A stretch of DNA of 64,000 bases from Anaerolineales bacterium. Its GTDB lineage: Bacteria; Chloroflexota; Anaerolineae; Anaerolineales; Villigracilaceae. Below, piece by piece: positions 1 to 7,998 of the stretch. The stretch is from positions 310,001 to 374,000 of the forward strand of contig JAEURJ010000014.1 of the NCBI GenBank assembly GCA_016789305.1, in the 5' to 3' direction. Each line of letters starts with the position of its first letter. The first letter of the stretch is position 1. The notes under the pieces were generated by a model. That model saw only the letters and a list, made by a program, of their open reading frames with translations, searched no databases and was not told where the DNA came from. The position numbers were made by a program, and so were the translations under genes.

Positions 1-1987
1 GTGCTTCTTCTGCGGAAGTGGCAACTTTAGCCTGCCCGATCTGTAAAAACGCTTTTTGAATAAACGGAAAAGGTTCTGCGCTTTCAACTTTCACAGCAGG
101 GTTAATGATGCGGCGCATATATTCTTTTGTACCAGCGCCCGCGGGAATGACTCCTGCGCCCAACTCCACCAACCCAATATATGATTCGGCGGCGGCAACC
201 ACGCGAGAAGCATGCATGGTAATCTCACATCCGCCACCCAGTGTATATCCAGCAGGTGTCACCACAATTGGCTTCGGTGAATAACGCATGCGCATGTTCA
301 TGTTTTGCAAACGTCGAATCGCCTCATCAAGCTGATCCCACATCCCTTGTTGTGCAGCAACTACCACCATAAATAAATTAGCGCCTGCGCTAAAATGTTC
401 AGCCTCACTGCCAACCACAAGGCCATCAAAATCAGTTTCGAGTCGATCCATGGCTTCGGTGACGATGGCGGAAATATCATCATCCAACGCATTCATCTTC
501 GTATGAAATTCAACCAGCCCAACACCATCACCAATATCAAACAACGATGCGCCTGCATTCTTGCTCACTTCCTTTTTCGTACCGCGGAAATCCTTCAAGA
601 ACACAAAGCCTTCTGGTTGTTTTAACTTCACATATTTTTTCTTTGAAACATCGTACACGCCGATCTTGTTATCGCCCTTGTATTGATAAAAGGTTTCCAC
701 ACCGGCCTTCAACATCTCATCCACCCACTTCGCAGCGGGGTATCCTTCGGCCTTCATGTGTTTCACAGTTTCTTTCACGCCGAGCATATCCCAAATCTCG
801 AACGGACCCGCTTCATGTGAAAAACCCCAACGAGTGGCATCGTCAATCGGCTTGGGGGTATCAGATACTTCAGGAATAATCGATGAAACATATTGGAAAC
901 TTTGATAGGTCAATGCCTTGACCAGTTTAGCCGCCTTGTCGTCCGCCTCCAACATGACCTTGAGCCTGTCGCCCAATCCTTCGACATCTTTCGCCGCCTT
1001 GACAGAGTCAAAGCGCGGCTTGCTCGCAGGGACGTGCTCCAGCGTATTCAAATCTAACGAATAGAATTGCTTTTTGCCTTCGGCATCGCGCACTTCTTTA
1101 TAGAAACCAACTTTCGTTTTATTGCCCAGCCATTTTCTTTCAAGCAAAGTATCCATTAACTTGCGCGGCTTTTCAGCGGCGAGATATTTCTGCCCGAGCT
1201 TGTCGTGCGGAATCAAGGGCGCAAGATTCTTGCCCACGTGATCCCACACATCCACGCCGACCAAATCTATCAGCCTGAACGTTCCCGTTTTGGGCCGACC
1301 CATCAAAGGTCCGGTCAGAGCGTCTACTTCATCCACGGAATAATCATTGTTAAGGATGAAATCCATCGCGAAGGCGCCCGTTCCAAATGCAACGCGATTC
1401 CCGATGAAGTTGGGCGTATCCTTGCATAACACAATACCCTTGCCCAAACGATATTCGCCGAAGTGTGACATGAACTCGACGACATCTTTTGATGTATCCG
1501 AAGTTTGAATGACTTCCAGTAATTTCAAATAGCGCGGCGGATTAAAGAAATGTGTGCCGAGAAAATGTTTCTTAAATTCCTTCGAGCGATTTTCAGCAAT
1601 CGCGTGAACAGGAATGCCCGATGTATTTGTTGAAACAATCGCGTTCGGCTTGCGGACTTCATCAATGCGCGCCATCAAATCCTGTTTAATCTTGAGGTTT
1701 TCAACGATGGCTTCACAAATCCAATCGGCTTCGGCAACGGCGCTGAAATCATCTTCAAGATTTCCAAGCGTGACAAGAGTCTTTAATTCATCAGCCATCA
1801 AGTTAGCTGGCTTGGCTTTGATACAGCGATCCCAGCCTTCCTTGACAATTTTATTTTTATCAGGCGAGTCTTTTGCGACAATATCAAGCAAAGTCACAGG
1901 CACGCCGACGTTGGTAAGATGCGCCGCAATCGCCGCACCCATTGTCCCCGAGCCGACCACTACCGCTTTATGAATGTTGTATTTCAT
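1..1987 (-). CDS. 3-hydroxyacyl-CoA dehydrogenase / enoyl-CoA hydratase, FadN-like (partial)
   Basis: The gene runs off the left edge; 662 codons are visible. The start is ATG at 1987, behind AGGAGATGAATAT. The N-terminus has a Rossmann nucleotide-binding motif (VVVGSGTMGAAIAAHL, about residues 8-23). Further on is GTHFFNPPRYLKLLEV, typical of 3-hydroxyacyl-CoA dehydrogenases. The last visible part is a crotonase fold: SAGANL (oxyanion hole), GGGCE and GLVELGAG carry both hydratase glutamates. This order (dehydrogenase first, hydratase last) is that of Bacillus FadN, the reverse of E. coli FadB. It would hydrate enoyl-CoA and oxidise 3-hydroxyacyl-CoA with NAD+. It is last in a TetR/acyl-CoA dehydrogenase operon; a thiolase would be expected just outside the window (inference). 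Confidence 0.93.
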   Translation of the reverse strand, partial: MKYNIHKAVVVGSGTMGAAIAAHLTNVGVPVTLLDIVAKDSPDKNKIVKEGWDRCIKAKPANLMADELKTLVTLGNLEDDFSAVAEADWICEAIVENLKIKQDLMARIDEVRKPNAIVSTNTSGIPVHAIAENRSKEFKKHFLGTHFFNPPRYLKLLEVIQTSDTSKDVVEFMSHFGEYRLGKGIVLCKDTPNFIGNRVAFGTGAFAMDFILNNDYSVDEVDALTGPLMGRPKTGTFRLIDLVGVDVWDHVGKNLAPLIPHDKLGQKYLAAEKPRKLMDTLLERKWLGNKTKVGFYKEVRDAEGKKQFYSLDLNTLEHVPASKPRFDSVKAAKDVEGLGDRLKVMLEADDKAAKLVKALTYQSFQYVSSIIPEVSDTPKPIDDATRWGFSHEAGPFEIWDMLGVKETVKHMKAEGYPAAKWVDEMLKAGVETFYQYKGDNKIGVYDVSKKKYVKLKQPEGFVFLKDFRGTKKEVSKNAGASLFDIGDGVGLVEFHTKMNALDDDISAIVTEAMDRLETDFDGLVVGSEAEHFSAGANLFMVVVAAQQGMWDQLDEAIRRLQNMNMRMRYSPKPIVVTPAGYTLGGGCEITMHASRVVAAAESYIGLVELGAGVIPAGAGTKEYMRRIINPAVKVESAEPFPFIQKAFLQIGQAKVATSAEEA

Positions 1988-2000
1988 ATATTCATCTCCT

Positions 2001-2029
2001 GTAGGGACACAGCGACGCTGTGTCCCTAC
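2001..2029. repeat. Palindromic REP-like hairpin
   Basis: A perfect 13-bp stem (arm GTAGGGACACAGC) closes a 3-base loop (GAC) between the first acyl-CoA dehydrogenase gene and the FadN-like gene. There is no T-run, so it is unlikely to be an intrinsic terminator. It lies directly upstream of the FadN-like ribosome-binding site and might act as an mRNA-processing or stabilising element within the operon (inference). Confidence 0.7.
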
Positions 2030-2034
2030 AATGA

Positions 2035-3294
2035 TTATCTCAATTCCGCGCCCGTGTAACCCAAAATCTGACGCGCCACAACAAGGCGATTGATCTGGCC
2101 GGTACCTTCATAAATATCTGTGATCTTCGCATCGCGGAACCATTTTTCGAGCAGCAATTCACGGCTATACCCAAGCGGTCCCAAAATCTCAACGGCCTTC
2201 TGCGTCACTTTCGTGGTCACATCGCCAGCCTTGACCTTGCACATCGAAGACTCAAGCGCATTCGGTTTTTTATTATCCGCCATCCACACCGCCTTCAATA
2301 CCATCAGCCACGCAGACTTGACCATGATTTCCATATCAATGACTTCGCGCTCGATGTTGGTTAATTTCTGGCGTGGCAACCCATAGCGGATTTTGACTCC
2401 ATTCTCTTCCAATTTCTCTTTGAGGAATTCAAGCGCGGCTCTTGCCACACCGATGCCTGATGCCGCCACGAGCGGCCGAGTCGCATCGAAAGTAGCCATC
2501 GCGCCCTTGAAACCTGTGTTGGTCTTTTCAACGGTCGGCTTGCCAAGCACATTCTCAAACGGCACACGCACATCAACCAGTGAAATCGCCGCTGTATCGC
2601 TGACACGGATGCCCATCTTGTGTTCAAGCTTATTGATCTTTACGCCGGGCGTACCGCTTTCAATGACAAAGGCGCGCATCCCCGAACGACCCGCAGATGG
2701 ATCAATACTTGCCCACACCACGATAAATCCTTTGCCAAGCTTTTCGTATTCAGTAAAAGATTTGTCACCACCTGTAACGAAAATCTTCTCACCGTTGATG
2801 ATCCACTCTTTCGTAGCTTCATCCAACACGGCGCGTGTTCGAATTGAAGATGTGTCAGAACCTGCGCCGGGTTCGGTCATACACATCGCGGCATAGGTTG
2901 GTTTGTCGCCATTGAATCTTTCAAGGAACTTCGCCTTCTGCTCGGGTGAACCAGCCGCTGCAACTGCTGCCGCACCAAGCCCTCCGCCGGGTGTGATGAG
3001 ATACATGCCTACATCGCCCCAAGAGAGCATTTCAATTTGCGTCGCCAGCTTTTGATATCCAATCGGCGGGCGTTTCTCAGCGCCTTCTTTTGGTTTTTCT
3101 TCTGTGACAGTCAACCCACCACCGCCACCTGCCGCCTTCATGGCTGTATGCATAAATTCCACGTAATCCCATGGAATGGAATGTTCGTTTTCATCAAACT
3201 CGCGTGACACAGAACGCATCATATTTTCCGCGACGGTCTTCAACATGACTTGTTGTTGCACAATAGGTTTGGGAGCTTCAAATTCAATAGTCAT
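2035..3294 (-). CDS. Acyl-CoA dehydrogenase
   Basis: The 419-residue product is a usual-length acyl-CoA dehydrogenase, a FAD flavoenzyme making the first alpha,beta-oxidation of acyl-CoA. The flavin/substrate motif CMTEPGAGSD is at about residue 138. The C-terminus has IYEGTGQINR, whose Glu is the catalytic base in medium- and short-chain members. A glycine run (AGGGGGL, about residue 55) interrupts the N-terminal helical domain. The gene sits 12 bases after the other acyl-CoA dehydrogenase and about 47 bases before the FadN-like gene, clearly in one operon. The start ATG at 3294 follows a purine-rich stretch. The chain-length preference cannot be read from sequence. Confidence 0.93.
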   Translation of the reverse strand: MTIEFEAPKPIVQQQVMLKTVAENMMRSVSREFDENEHSIPWDYVEFMHTAMKAAGGGGGLTVTEEKPKEGAEKRPPIGYQKLATQIEMLSWGDVGMYLITPGGGLGAAAVAAAGSPEQKAKFLERFNGDKPTYAAMCMTEPGAGSDTSSIRTRAVLDEATKEWIINGEKIFVTGGDKSFTEYEKLGKGFIVVWASIDPSAGRSGMRAFVIESGTPGVKINKLEHKMGIRVSDTAAISLVDVRVPFENVLGKPTVEKTNTGFKGAMATFDATRPLVAASGIGVARAALEFLKEKLEENGVKIRYGLPRQKLTNIEREVIDMEIMVKSAWLMVLKAVWMADNKKPNALESSMCKVKAGDVTTKVTQKAVEILGPLGYSRELLLEKWFRDAKITDIYEGTGQINRLVVARQILGYTGAELR

Positions 3295-3306
3295 TTTATA
3301 AATCCT

Positions 3307-4395
3307 TTATACAATGGCCAAGCCAAGCAGCATCGGAAATCCACGCCCGTTGCGCATGAGCAATTCAACTGGGTTTTCACGGATGTATCCATGTCCGCCA
3401 TAAATCTGCACGCCGCGGTCCGTGACCATCATGGCCATATCTGCGGAGCCGGTGAAAGCAAGATAGGCATCGATACAGAAATCCTCTTTTTGGTTGTCCA
3501 GCTTCCAAGCGGCTTCCCATGTCAACAAGCGCATGGCTTCGATCTCGGTCCGCATTTCGGCGAGCATGAATGCAACTGCTTGTTTTTGGGCGATCTTCAC
3601 ACCGAATGCATCACGTTCTTTTGCGTAGTTCTTTGCATACTCAAAAGAGGATTTCGCAACTCCAACTGCTGCCGCAGCGGAGGCAATGCGCATCGCAGCC
3701 AGAATCAATTCAAAGTCGTGGCCTGATGCGCCACCCAATCGGCTGGCGGTGACATTTTCCAACTTAACTCGATACATGGGCAGGGCATTAAGTCCCATTA
3801 GTTTTTCACGTTCTTCAGAAACAACTAATCCCGTACTTCCCTTGGCGACAATAAAGCCTTGCGTCACACCATTGAAATTTGCATAAACGACCATGGCTTC
3901 GGCATCTTTGGCAAAGGGGACAAAAATCTTTTCGCCGTTGAGAACATATTGTTCCCCATCGGCTTTGGCTGTGGTTTTAAGAGAATGGGCGTCAAAATCA
4001 AAACTCATTTCCATGAGTGCGGCAGTATAAGGAGCCCATTCACCGCAGACGATCTTGGGAAGATATTGCTGCTTTTGTTCTTCGCTGCCACCGATCAAAA
4101 TCGGCGTGGCAAAGAGAGATGGAGCCATCACAGACAATGCACCTGCGAGATCGCCAAAAGCCATCTCTTCGACAGCCAACGCTCCCGTAACCGCCGAACG
4201 GTCGCCGAAGCCGCCATAGGATTCAGGAACAGAGGCTTGCAGCAAGCCAAGCTCCCAACCCTTGCTGACGAGCTTCTTCGGAAACTCGCGGCCTTCCTCG
4301 GCATCGTGCGCTGCGGGACGAAGATCGTTTGCCGCATACTTCCCCACTGCGTCCACCAACATCTGTTGTTCTTCATTAGGTTCGAACGAATACAT
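3307..4395 (-). CDS. Acyl-CoA dehydrogenase family protein, lacking the usual catalytic Glu
   Basis: This 362-residue member of the acyl-CoA dehydrogenase fold keeps the region ERDAFGVKIAQKQAVAFMLAEM (reported here only as fold evidence, from about residue 253). It ends with GGHGYIRENPVELLMRNGRG, the last helix region. Where the family usually has the catalytic YEGT segment, it reads GFPMLLGLAIV and stops. The flavin/substrate motif is also degenerate (ALMEMSFDFDA in place of ALTEPGAGSD). It is the first acyl-CoA dehydrogenase after the tetR gene and directly precedes an intact one. A heteromeric enzyme with one active subunit type, as in mycobacterial alpha2beta2 dehydrogenases, is a reasonable inference. 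A separate enzyme using a glutamate elsewhere in the fold cannot be excluded. Confidence 0.88.
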   Translation of the reverse strand: MYSFEPNEEQQMLVDAVGKYAANDLRPAAHDAEEGREFPKKLVSKGWELGLLQASVPESYGGFGDRSAVTGALAVEEMAFGDLAGALSVMAPSLFATPILIGGSEEQKQQYLPKIVCGEWAPYTAALMEMSFDFDAHSLKTTAKADGEQYVLNGEKIFVPFAKDAEAMVVYANFNGVTQGFIVAKGSTGLVVSEEREKLMGLNALPMYRVKLENVTASRLGGASGHDFELILAAMRIASAAAAVGVAKSSFEYAKNYAKERDAFGVKIAQKQAVAFMLAEMRTEIEAMRLLTWEAAWKLDNQKEDFCIDAYLAFTGSADMAMMVTDRGVQIYGGHGYIRENPVELLMRNGRGFPMLLGLAIV

Positions 4396-4419
4396 TTTCT
4401 CTTCTCTCCTTTTTCGAAG

Positions 4420-4980
4420 CTACTTCAACAATCCATGAAACAACAAATCGGCATAGCCATCCGCGATTTGTTCGATGGATTTATTTCCTTCGGGGCGATA
4501 CCAAGTCAGCGTCCAGTTCATGCCACCCATCAATGTACGCACTGCCATGCCGGTATCGGCGCAATCAAATACTTTTGTACGTACACCCTCATTAAGAACA
4601 TCCCGCCATAATCCTTCAAACTTGTCGCGTTGAGGGACATGACGGGCATGGCTTTTTTTATCAAGGGATCGATGTTCAAACAAAAGAACAGCGGTGAGAT
4701 CGCCGTTATCGGCCAGTGCAGATAAATAAGCGCGGATCATTTGCCTGAGTTTTTGGTCTGCGGGAATATTCTGGGCGCCAATGGAAGCGATATGTTCGGT
4801 CAACATCTCCAGGGCACGGTCCAGAAGCGCTAGCAGAATCTCCTGCTTGGATGCAACATGGTGATACAGGCTGGCTTTTTGCAAATTCACTGCATCTGCA
4901 ATCGCGGACATGGATGCGCCATGAAACCCCTTCTGGCGAAACACCTGCGCGGCGGCATCGAGAATATCGTCTCTGGTCAT
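4420..4980 (-). CDS. TetR-family transcriptional regulator of the acyl-CoA operon
   Basis: The 186-residue protein has the TetR helix-turn-helix at residues 5-50 (ILDAAAQVFRQKGFHGASMS, then LQKASLYHHVASKQEIL) and a variable ligand-binding domain after it. It is the first gene of the minus-strand operon, 24 bases upstream of two acyl-CoA dehydrogenases. Its start at 4980 has GGAAGGAGATAG as ribosome-binding site. A palindrome (4992-5007) and a promoter (5015-5043) lie just in front, so it probably represses its own operon and is released by an acyl-CoA or related ligand (inference from position and from FadR/PsrA-like TetR proteins). It is not recognisable as a named regulator. Confidence 0.93.
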   Translation of the reverse strand: MTRDDILDAAAQVFRQKGFHGASMSAIADAVNLQKASLYHHVASKQEILLALLDRALEMLTEHIASIGAQNIPADQKLRQMIRAYLSALADNGDLTAVLLFEHRSLDKKSHARHVPQRDKFEGLWRDVLNEGVRTKVFDCADTGMAVRTLMGGMNWTLTWYRPEGNKSIEQIADGYADLLFHGLLK

Positions 4981-4991
4981 CTATCTCCTTC

Positions 4992-5007
4992 CCTACCGAA
5001 CGGTAGG
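4992..5007. promoter_or_regulatory. Probable TetR operator palindrome
   Basis: A perfect inverted repeat, CCTACCG-AA-CGGTAGG, lies 11 bases upstream of the tetR start codon. It sits where transcription from the promoter at 5015-5043 should begin. A repressor bound here would block initiation. ACCG..CGGT half-sites are common for TetR regulators of fatty-acid genes. Confidence 0.75.
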
Positions 5008-5014
5008 TAGGCAT

Positions 5015-5043
5015 AGTTTACTCCGCGATTTTTGAAGAGTCAA
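5015..5043 (-). promoter_or_regulatory. Promoter of the tetR-acyl-CoA operon
   Basis: On the minus strand, TTGACT (plus 5038-5043) is followed by 17 bases and TAAACT (plus 5015-5020). Initiation is expected at about 5008, abutting the operator palindrome. Confidence 0.65.
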
Positions 5044-5109
5044 GGGATGTAGGAACTTTTTTGGGAATTTGGCGTCTGGAAAATGTCGAATTATTAAATA
5101 AAGAGGTGA

Positions 5110-5847
5110 ATGATGTTTACTAAAAAATTTCTACAAATTATCCTGTTCACCGCCATTGTGATTACTTCATTGGGCGTTACAGGCAGTGCCGCTGCCTATT
5201 CCTGCGGGACCAGCTATACAGTACAAAGCGGAGAAACGCTTGGCTCAATCGCCAAAGCCTGCGGGACCAGTGTGGCAGCTTTAAAGTTGGCCAACCCGGG
5301 TCTTGGACAATATATTTACGCGGGTCAAAGCTTGGTGATGCCTGGTGCTTTTTGGGATAACGGCAACGGCTACTCCACCTATGTAGTTTCCAAAGGCGAT
5401 ACGCTCAAAGCATTGGCTACCCGCTTCGGCACCAGCATGGACACACTTGGCTCTTTGAACGGCCTAACAAATTACAACTTGATCTATGAAGGTCAATGGT
5501 TGACCGTTCCCAGCGGAGTGGCAGTCCCGGTTCCTCCACCCCCGGCGTCTTCTGGAACATACACAATTCAAAGCGGTGACACGCTTCGCAAGATCGCTGC
5601 CCGCATCAATTCCACGGTGAGTGACATTCTGGCAGTCAACCCGCAGATCACGGATGCGAACAAGATCTATGTCGGCCAGGTCATTAACCTGCCAGTCAGC
5701 GCCTCGTATTACACGGTCCAAACTGGCGACACGATGAAGAAGATCGCCGCCCGCTTCGGCACGACCTTGGACTCGTTGATCGCGTTGAACCCGCAAATTC
5801 CAGATATCAACAAGATTTACGTGGGGCAGGTCATACGGCTTTGGTAA
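5110..5847 (+). CDS. Secreted protein with four LysM domains
   Basis: The 245-residue protein starts with a signal peptide (KKFLQIILFTAIVITSLG, cleavage probably near SAAA). It is then almost entirely four LysM repeats, at about residues 35-80, 95-140, 152-195 and 197-245, each with the (Y/T)TVQSGDTL...IA...N..I..GQ pattern. A proline-rich spacer (VPVPPPPASSG) separates repeats two and three. LysM domains bind N-acetylglucosamine polymers such as peptidoglycan. With no catalytic domain present, it is probably a wall-binding or structural exoprotein. A ribosome site AAGAGGTGA precedes two adjacent ATGs (5110 and 5113). It ends in a strong terminator, so it is probably transcribed alone. Confidence 0.92.
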   Translation: MMFTKKFLQIILFTAIVITSLGVTGSAAAYSCGTSYTVQSGETLGSIAKACGTSVAALKLANPGLGQYIYAGQSLVMPGAFWDNGNGYSTYVVSKGDTLKALATRFGTSMDTLGSLNGLTNYNLIYEGQWLTVPSGVAVPVPPPPASSGTYTIQSGDTLRKIAARINSTVSDILAVNPQITDANKIYVGQVINLPVSASYYTVQTGDTMKKIAARFGTTLDSLIALNPQIPDINKIYVGQVIRLW

Positions 5848-5870
5848 ACAACTACTAAAAGCCGAAAGAG

Positions 5871-5907
5871 AACAAAGCCACTTTGAATATTTCAAAGTGG
5901 CTTTGTT
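5871..5907 (+). terminator. Intrinsic terminator after the LysM gene
   Basis: A perfect 17-bp stem (arm AACAAAGCCACTTTGAA) closes a 3-base loop. The tail is only weakly T-rich. Confidence 0.75.
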
Positions 5908-5921
5908 GCTGAATAAAATGC

Positions 5922-5927
5922 TATAAT
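5922..5927 (+). promoter_or_regulatory. -10 box of a leaderless gene
   Basis: TATAAT ends 6 bases before the ATG at 5934. No Shine-Dalgarno sequence lies between, so the transcript probably begins at the start codon. No convincing -35 is seen. Confidence 0.65.
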
Positions 5928-5933
5928 CAAAGC

Positions 5934-6413
5934 ATGGCAACACCTTCACTCCCCCCTCAACAAACACAGACTCCCCCTCCGCCCCCAACCCCGGAAGAAT
6001 TAGCGGCAATGCGCGAGGCAGAGCGTAAGCAAAAAACAATCATCGCCACGATTATTGGCATAATTGTATTTGTAGTAATCGGGTTAATAGCGGTAATAGT
6101 AGCGTTGATGGTTCCAAGCACATCTGCGGAACAAGTTGGCCGCATTCGCGATGTATTCATTATCGTCGTCGCGCTCGAGTCACTGGTAATCGGCGTGGCG
6201 ATGATCGTTCTGATCGTGCAACTCGCCAGCCTGATCAACCTGTTGCAAAACGAAGTGAAGCCCATCCTGCAAGCCACCACCGAAACGGTCAATGCATTAC
6301 GTGGAACTGCCGAGTTCCTCGGTGAAAACGTGGTTGAACCGGTCATCAAGCTTAATGGTTATCTGGCCGGCCTGCGTCGTATGTTAGAATTAATGGGTAT
6401 CAAGCCCAAGTAA
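5934..6413 (+). CDS. Membrane protein, DUF948/YtxG-like
   Basis: This 159-residue protein has a proline- and threonine-rich N-terminus, a charged stretch, and two hydrophobic segments (about residues 38-60 and 75-100). A helical tail with NEVKPILQATTETVNALRGT follows. The tail resembles DUF948/YtxG proteins, which are often encoded next to YtxH, as here. The role of YtxG/YtxH in Bacillus is general stress and is poorly defined. The start ATG has no ribosome site but lies 6 bases after a TATAAT. The next gene follows after 35 bases with its own ribosome site, so the two are probably co-transcribed. Confidence 0.75.
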   Translation: MATPSLPPQQTQTPPPPPTPEELAAMREAERKQKTIIATIIGIIVFVVIGLIAVIVALMVPSTSAEQVGRIRDVFIIVVALESLVIGVAMIVLIVQLASLINLLQNEVKPILQATTETVNALRGTAEFLGENVVEPVIKLNGYLAGLRRMLELMGIKPK

Positions 6414-6448
6414 AGATCATTCCCTAGTAAATTAAAAGGAGTATTCCC

Positions 6449-6796
6449 ATGTCTGACCGTGATGAATTTGGTGCATTTCTCGTAGGTTTCGTAGTTGGCG
6501 GCCTGACCGGTGCCGTTGTTGCATTGTTATTCGCCCCGCAATCCGGCGAAGAAACCCGCGCCCTGATCAAGGATAAATCCATTGAACTGCGCGACCAGGC
6601 GTCACACTCTGCCGAAGAAGTCCTCGCCCGCGCAGAGGCTGTCGCCGCGGAAGCCCGTCAGCGCGCTGAAGAGTTGACCAAAGAGGCCCGCCAGCGTGCG
6701 ACCGAATTGGCCAACGAAGTTCGCGAACGAGGCAAAGGCGCTCTCGAAGCTGTCCGCAAGCCCAAGAGCAGCGGCGAAACGCCCGCAGCCGGATAG
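6449..6796 (+). CDS. YtxH-domain protein
   Basis: The 115-residue protein has one glycine-rich membrane helix (FLVGFVVGGLTGAVVALLFAPQSG, residues about 9-32; given as FLVGFVVGGL plus following residues). It ends in the AP..G.ETR motif typical of YtxH. A long Ala/Glu/Arg-rich coiled coil follows (EARQRAEELTKEARQRATEL, an 11-residue LEA-like pattern). It sits behind AAAGGAG and is followed by a terminator. YtxH proteins are small envelope stress proteins of unknown mechanism. Pairing with a YtxG-like gene supports the assignment. Confidence 0.85.
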   Translation: MSDRDEFGAFLVGFVVGGLTGAVVALLFAPQSGEETRALIKDKSIELRDQASHSAEEVLARAEAVAAEARQRAEELTKEARQRATELANEVRERGKGALEAVRKPKSSGETPAAG

Positions 6797-6810
6797 CAGC
6801 AAACGAATGC

Positions 6811-6842
6811 AAAAGGGTTTGACGAAATAGTCAAACCCTTTT
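6811..6842 (+). terminator. Intrinsic terminator after ytxH-like gene
   Basis: A 13-bp stem (arm AAAAGGGTTTGAC) with a 6-base loop, followed by a T-rich tail. Confidence 0.85.
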
Positions 6843-6855
6843 ATTTTTCATATTC

Positions 6856-7467
6856 ATGCGTAAATTCATGCAGGTCTTCTTTCACCTGCTTTATCATCCC
6901 TTTGCCTTCACCTACGACCTGGTCGCTGCGGTCGTATCGTTTGGTCAATGGAAAAACTGGGGACGAAGCATCCTGCCATTTATCAACGGGACTCACATCC
7001 TTGAGCTGGGACATGGTCCCGGTCATTTGCAGCGCTTCCTCCTCGGCCGAAACCTGACTCTGTTCGCGATCGACGAATCAGCACAAATGGGAAAGATCGC
7101 CAAACAGAGTATCGGCCCAACCCAAAAACTCTGCCGCGGACTCGCGCAATCGCTCCCCTATCAAAACGAATCGTTCGACTGCATCATCTCAACCTTTCCC
7201 ACGGAATACATTTTCAACCAGCACACGCTTTCAGAGGCGAAAAGAGTCCTTCGAAACGGAGGCAGGCTTGTCGTTCTGCCCGCTGCGTGGCCAAAGAGTG
7301 GATTTCTCCAATGGCTGTATAAAGTCACGGGCGAGAATCAAGCCAGCCTGGATGAAATCATCAAAACGAAAATGGAACAGCCTTTCAAAAACATGGGCTT
7401 CCAAACCGAAATCAAAATTATTGAAGTAAAATCGGGGCGATTATTAATGGTGATTGCAAATAAATAA
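6856..7467 (+). CDS. Class I SAM-dependent methyltransferase
   Basis: The 203-residue protein contains ILELGHGPGHLQRFLL (motif I, S-adenosylmethionine binding, about residues 48-63) and LFAIDESAQM (motif II). The later stretch LPYQNESFDCIISTFPTEYI (motif IV) matches Methyltransf_11 enzymes, and HTLSEAKRVLRNGGRLVVLP is the usual post-motif region. The substrate cannot be told. It starts just after a terminator with no obvious ribosome site. It is followed after 7 bases by a small membrane-protein gene. The N-terminus is hydrophobic and aromatic (FMQVFFHLLYHPFAFTYDLV), so membrane association is possible. Confidence 0.88.
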   Translation: MRKFMQVFFHLLYHPFAFTYDLVAAVVSFGQWKNWGRSILPFINGTHILELGHGPGHLQRFLLGRNLTLFAIDESAQMGKIAKQSIGPTQKLCRGLAQSLPYQNESFDCIISTFPTEYIFNQHTLSEAKRVLRNGGRLVVLPAAWPKSGFLQWLYKVTGENQASLDEIIKTKMEQPFKNMGFQTEIKIIEVKSGRLLMVIANK

Positions 7468-7474
7468 TTAATGG

Positions 7475-7996
7475 ATGAACCCCATGGAAAACACGCAACC
7501 AGACACAAATAAACCACCCGCCCAATTTCGAGACCGTGCAATGATCCTGTTCGGCATGATTGTGATGATACTTGCCTGTGCATTTTTCATCGGAGCAATA
7601 ACATTGGATGTCATCGGCAAAGAAGCGGTCGGAAAGCTCTCCAATGCCGCGTCGGGCAACTGCTCTGCCGGTAAAACCTGCTGGACAAGCAGAGTGGATT
7701 TCACAACCCAATCCGGCGAACAGGTCACGTTTTATCCAATGACATTCCCGATGCTTCTCGATTTCGACCCCTTCTTAAGTGGCCGGCCTTATGAACAATA
7801 CAGCGAATATCAAGTTCGTTATTTGGAAGCATATCCGCAAATCGCAAAAATAAAACTGGCGTTTTTTCTTGAATACGCAAACACCATTTGCGGGCTGGGT
7901 ATTGGCGCTTTCATACTTCTTCTGTCATATCTATTTTCGTCATTTGGAAAATCACATAAACCAATCGTTATTGATTTAAGTAAAAGGAACCAATAA
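7475..7996 (+). CDS. Two-pass membrane protein of unknown function
   Basis: The 173-residue protein has one transmembrane helix at about residues 24-46 (ILFGMIVMILACAFFIGAIT) and another near 132-155 (ICGLGIGAFILLLSYLFSS). An external loop of about 80 residues lies between and includes CSAGKTCW, a possible disulfide pair. No family was recognised. ATG codons at 7475 and 7484 are both possible starts. It is followed 3 bases later by a hemolysin III-type gene, so the two may be co-expressed. Confidence 0.72.
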   Translation: MNPMENTQPDTNKPPAQFRDRAMILFGMIVMILACAFFIGAITLDVIGKEAVGKLSNAASGNCSAGKTCWTSRVDFTTQSGEQVTFYPMTFPMLLDFDPFLSGRPYEQYSEYQVRYLEAYPQIAKIKLAFFLEYANTICGLGIGAFILLLSYLFSSFGKSHKPIVIDLSKRNQ

Positions 7997-7998
7997 AA

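Noticed and set aside
3859..4611. A 250-codon open frame on the plus strand opposite an acyl-CoA dehydrogenase and the tetR gene
   Set aside because: It is antisense to two well-supported genes, has no recognisable domain and no ribosome site; it is an effect of codon bias on the other strand.
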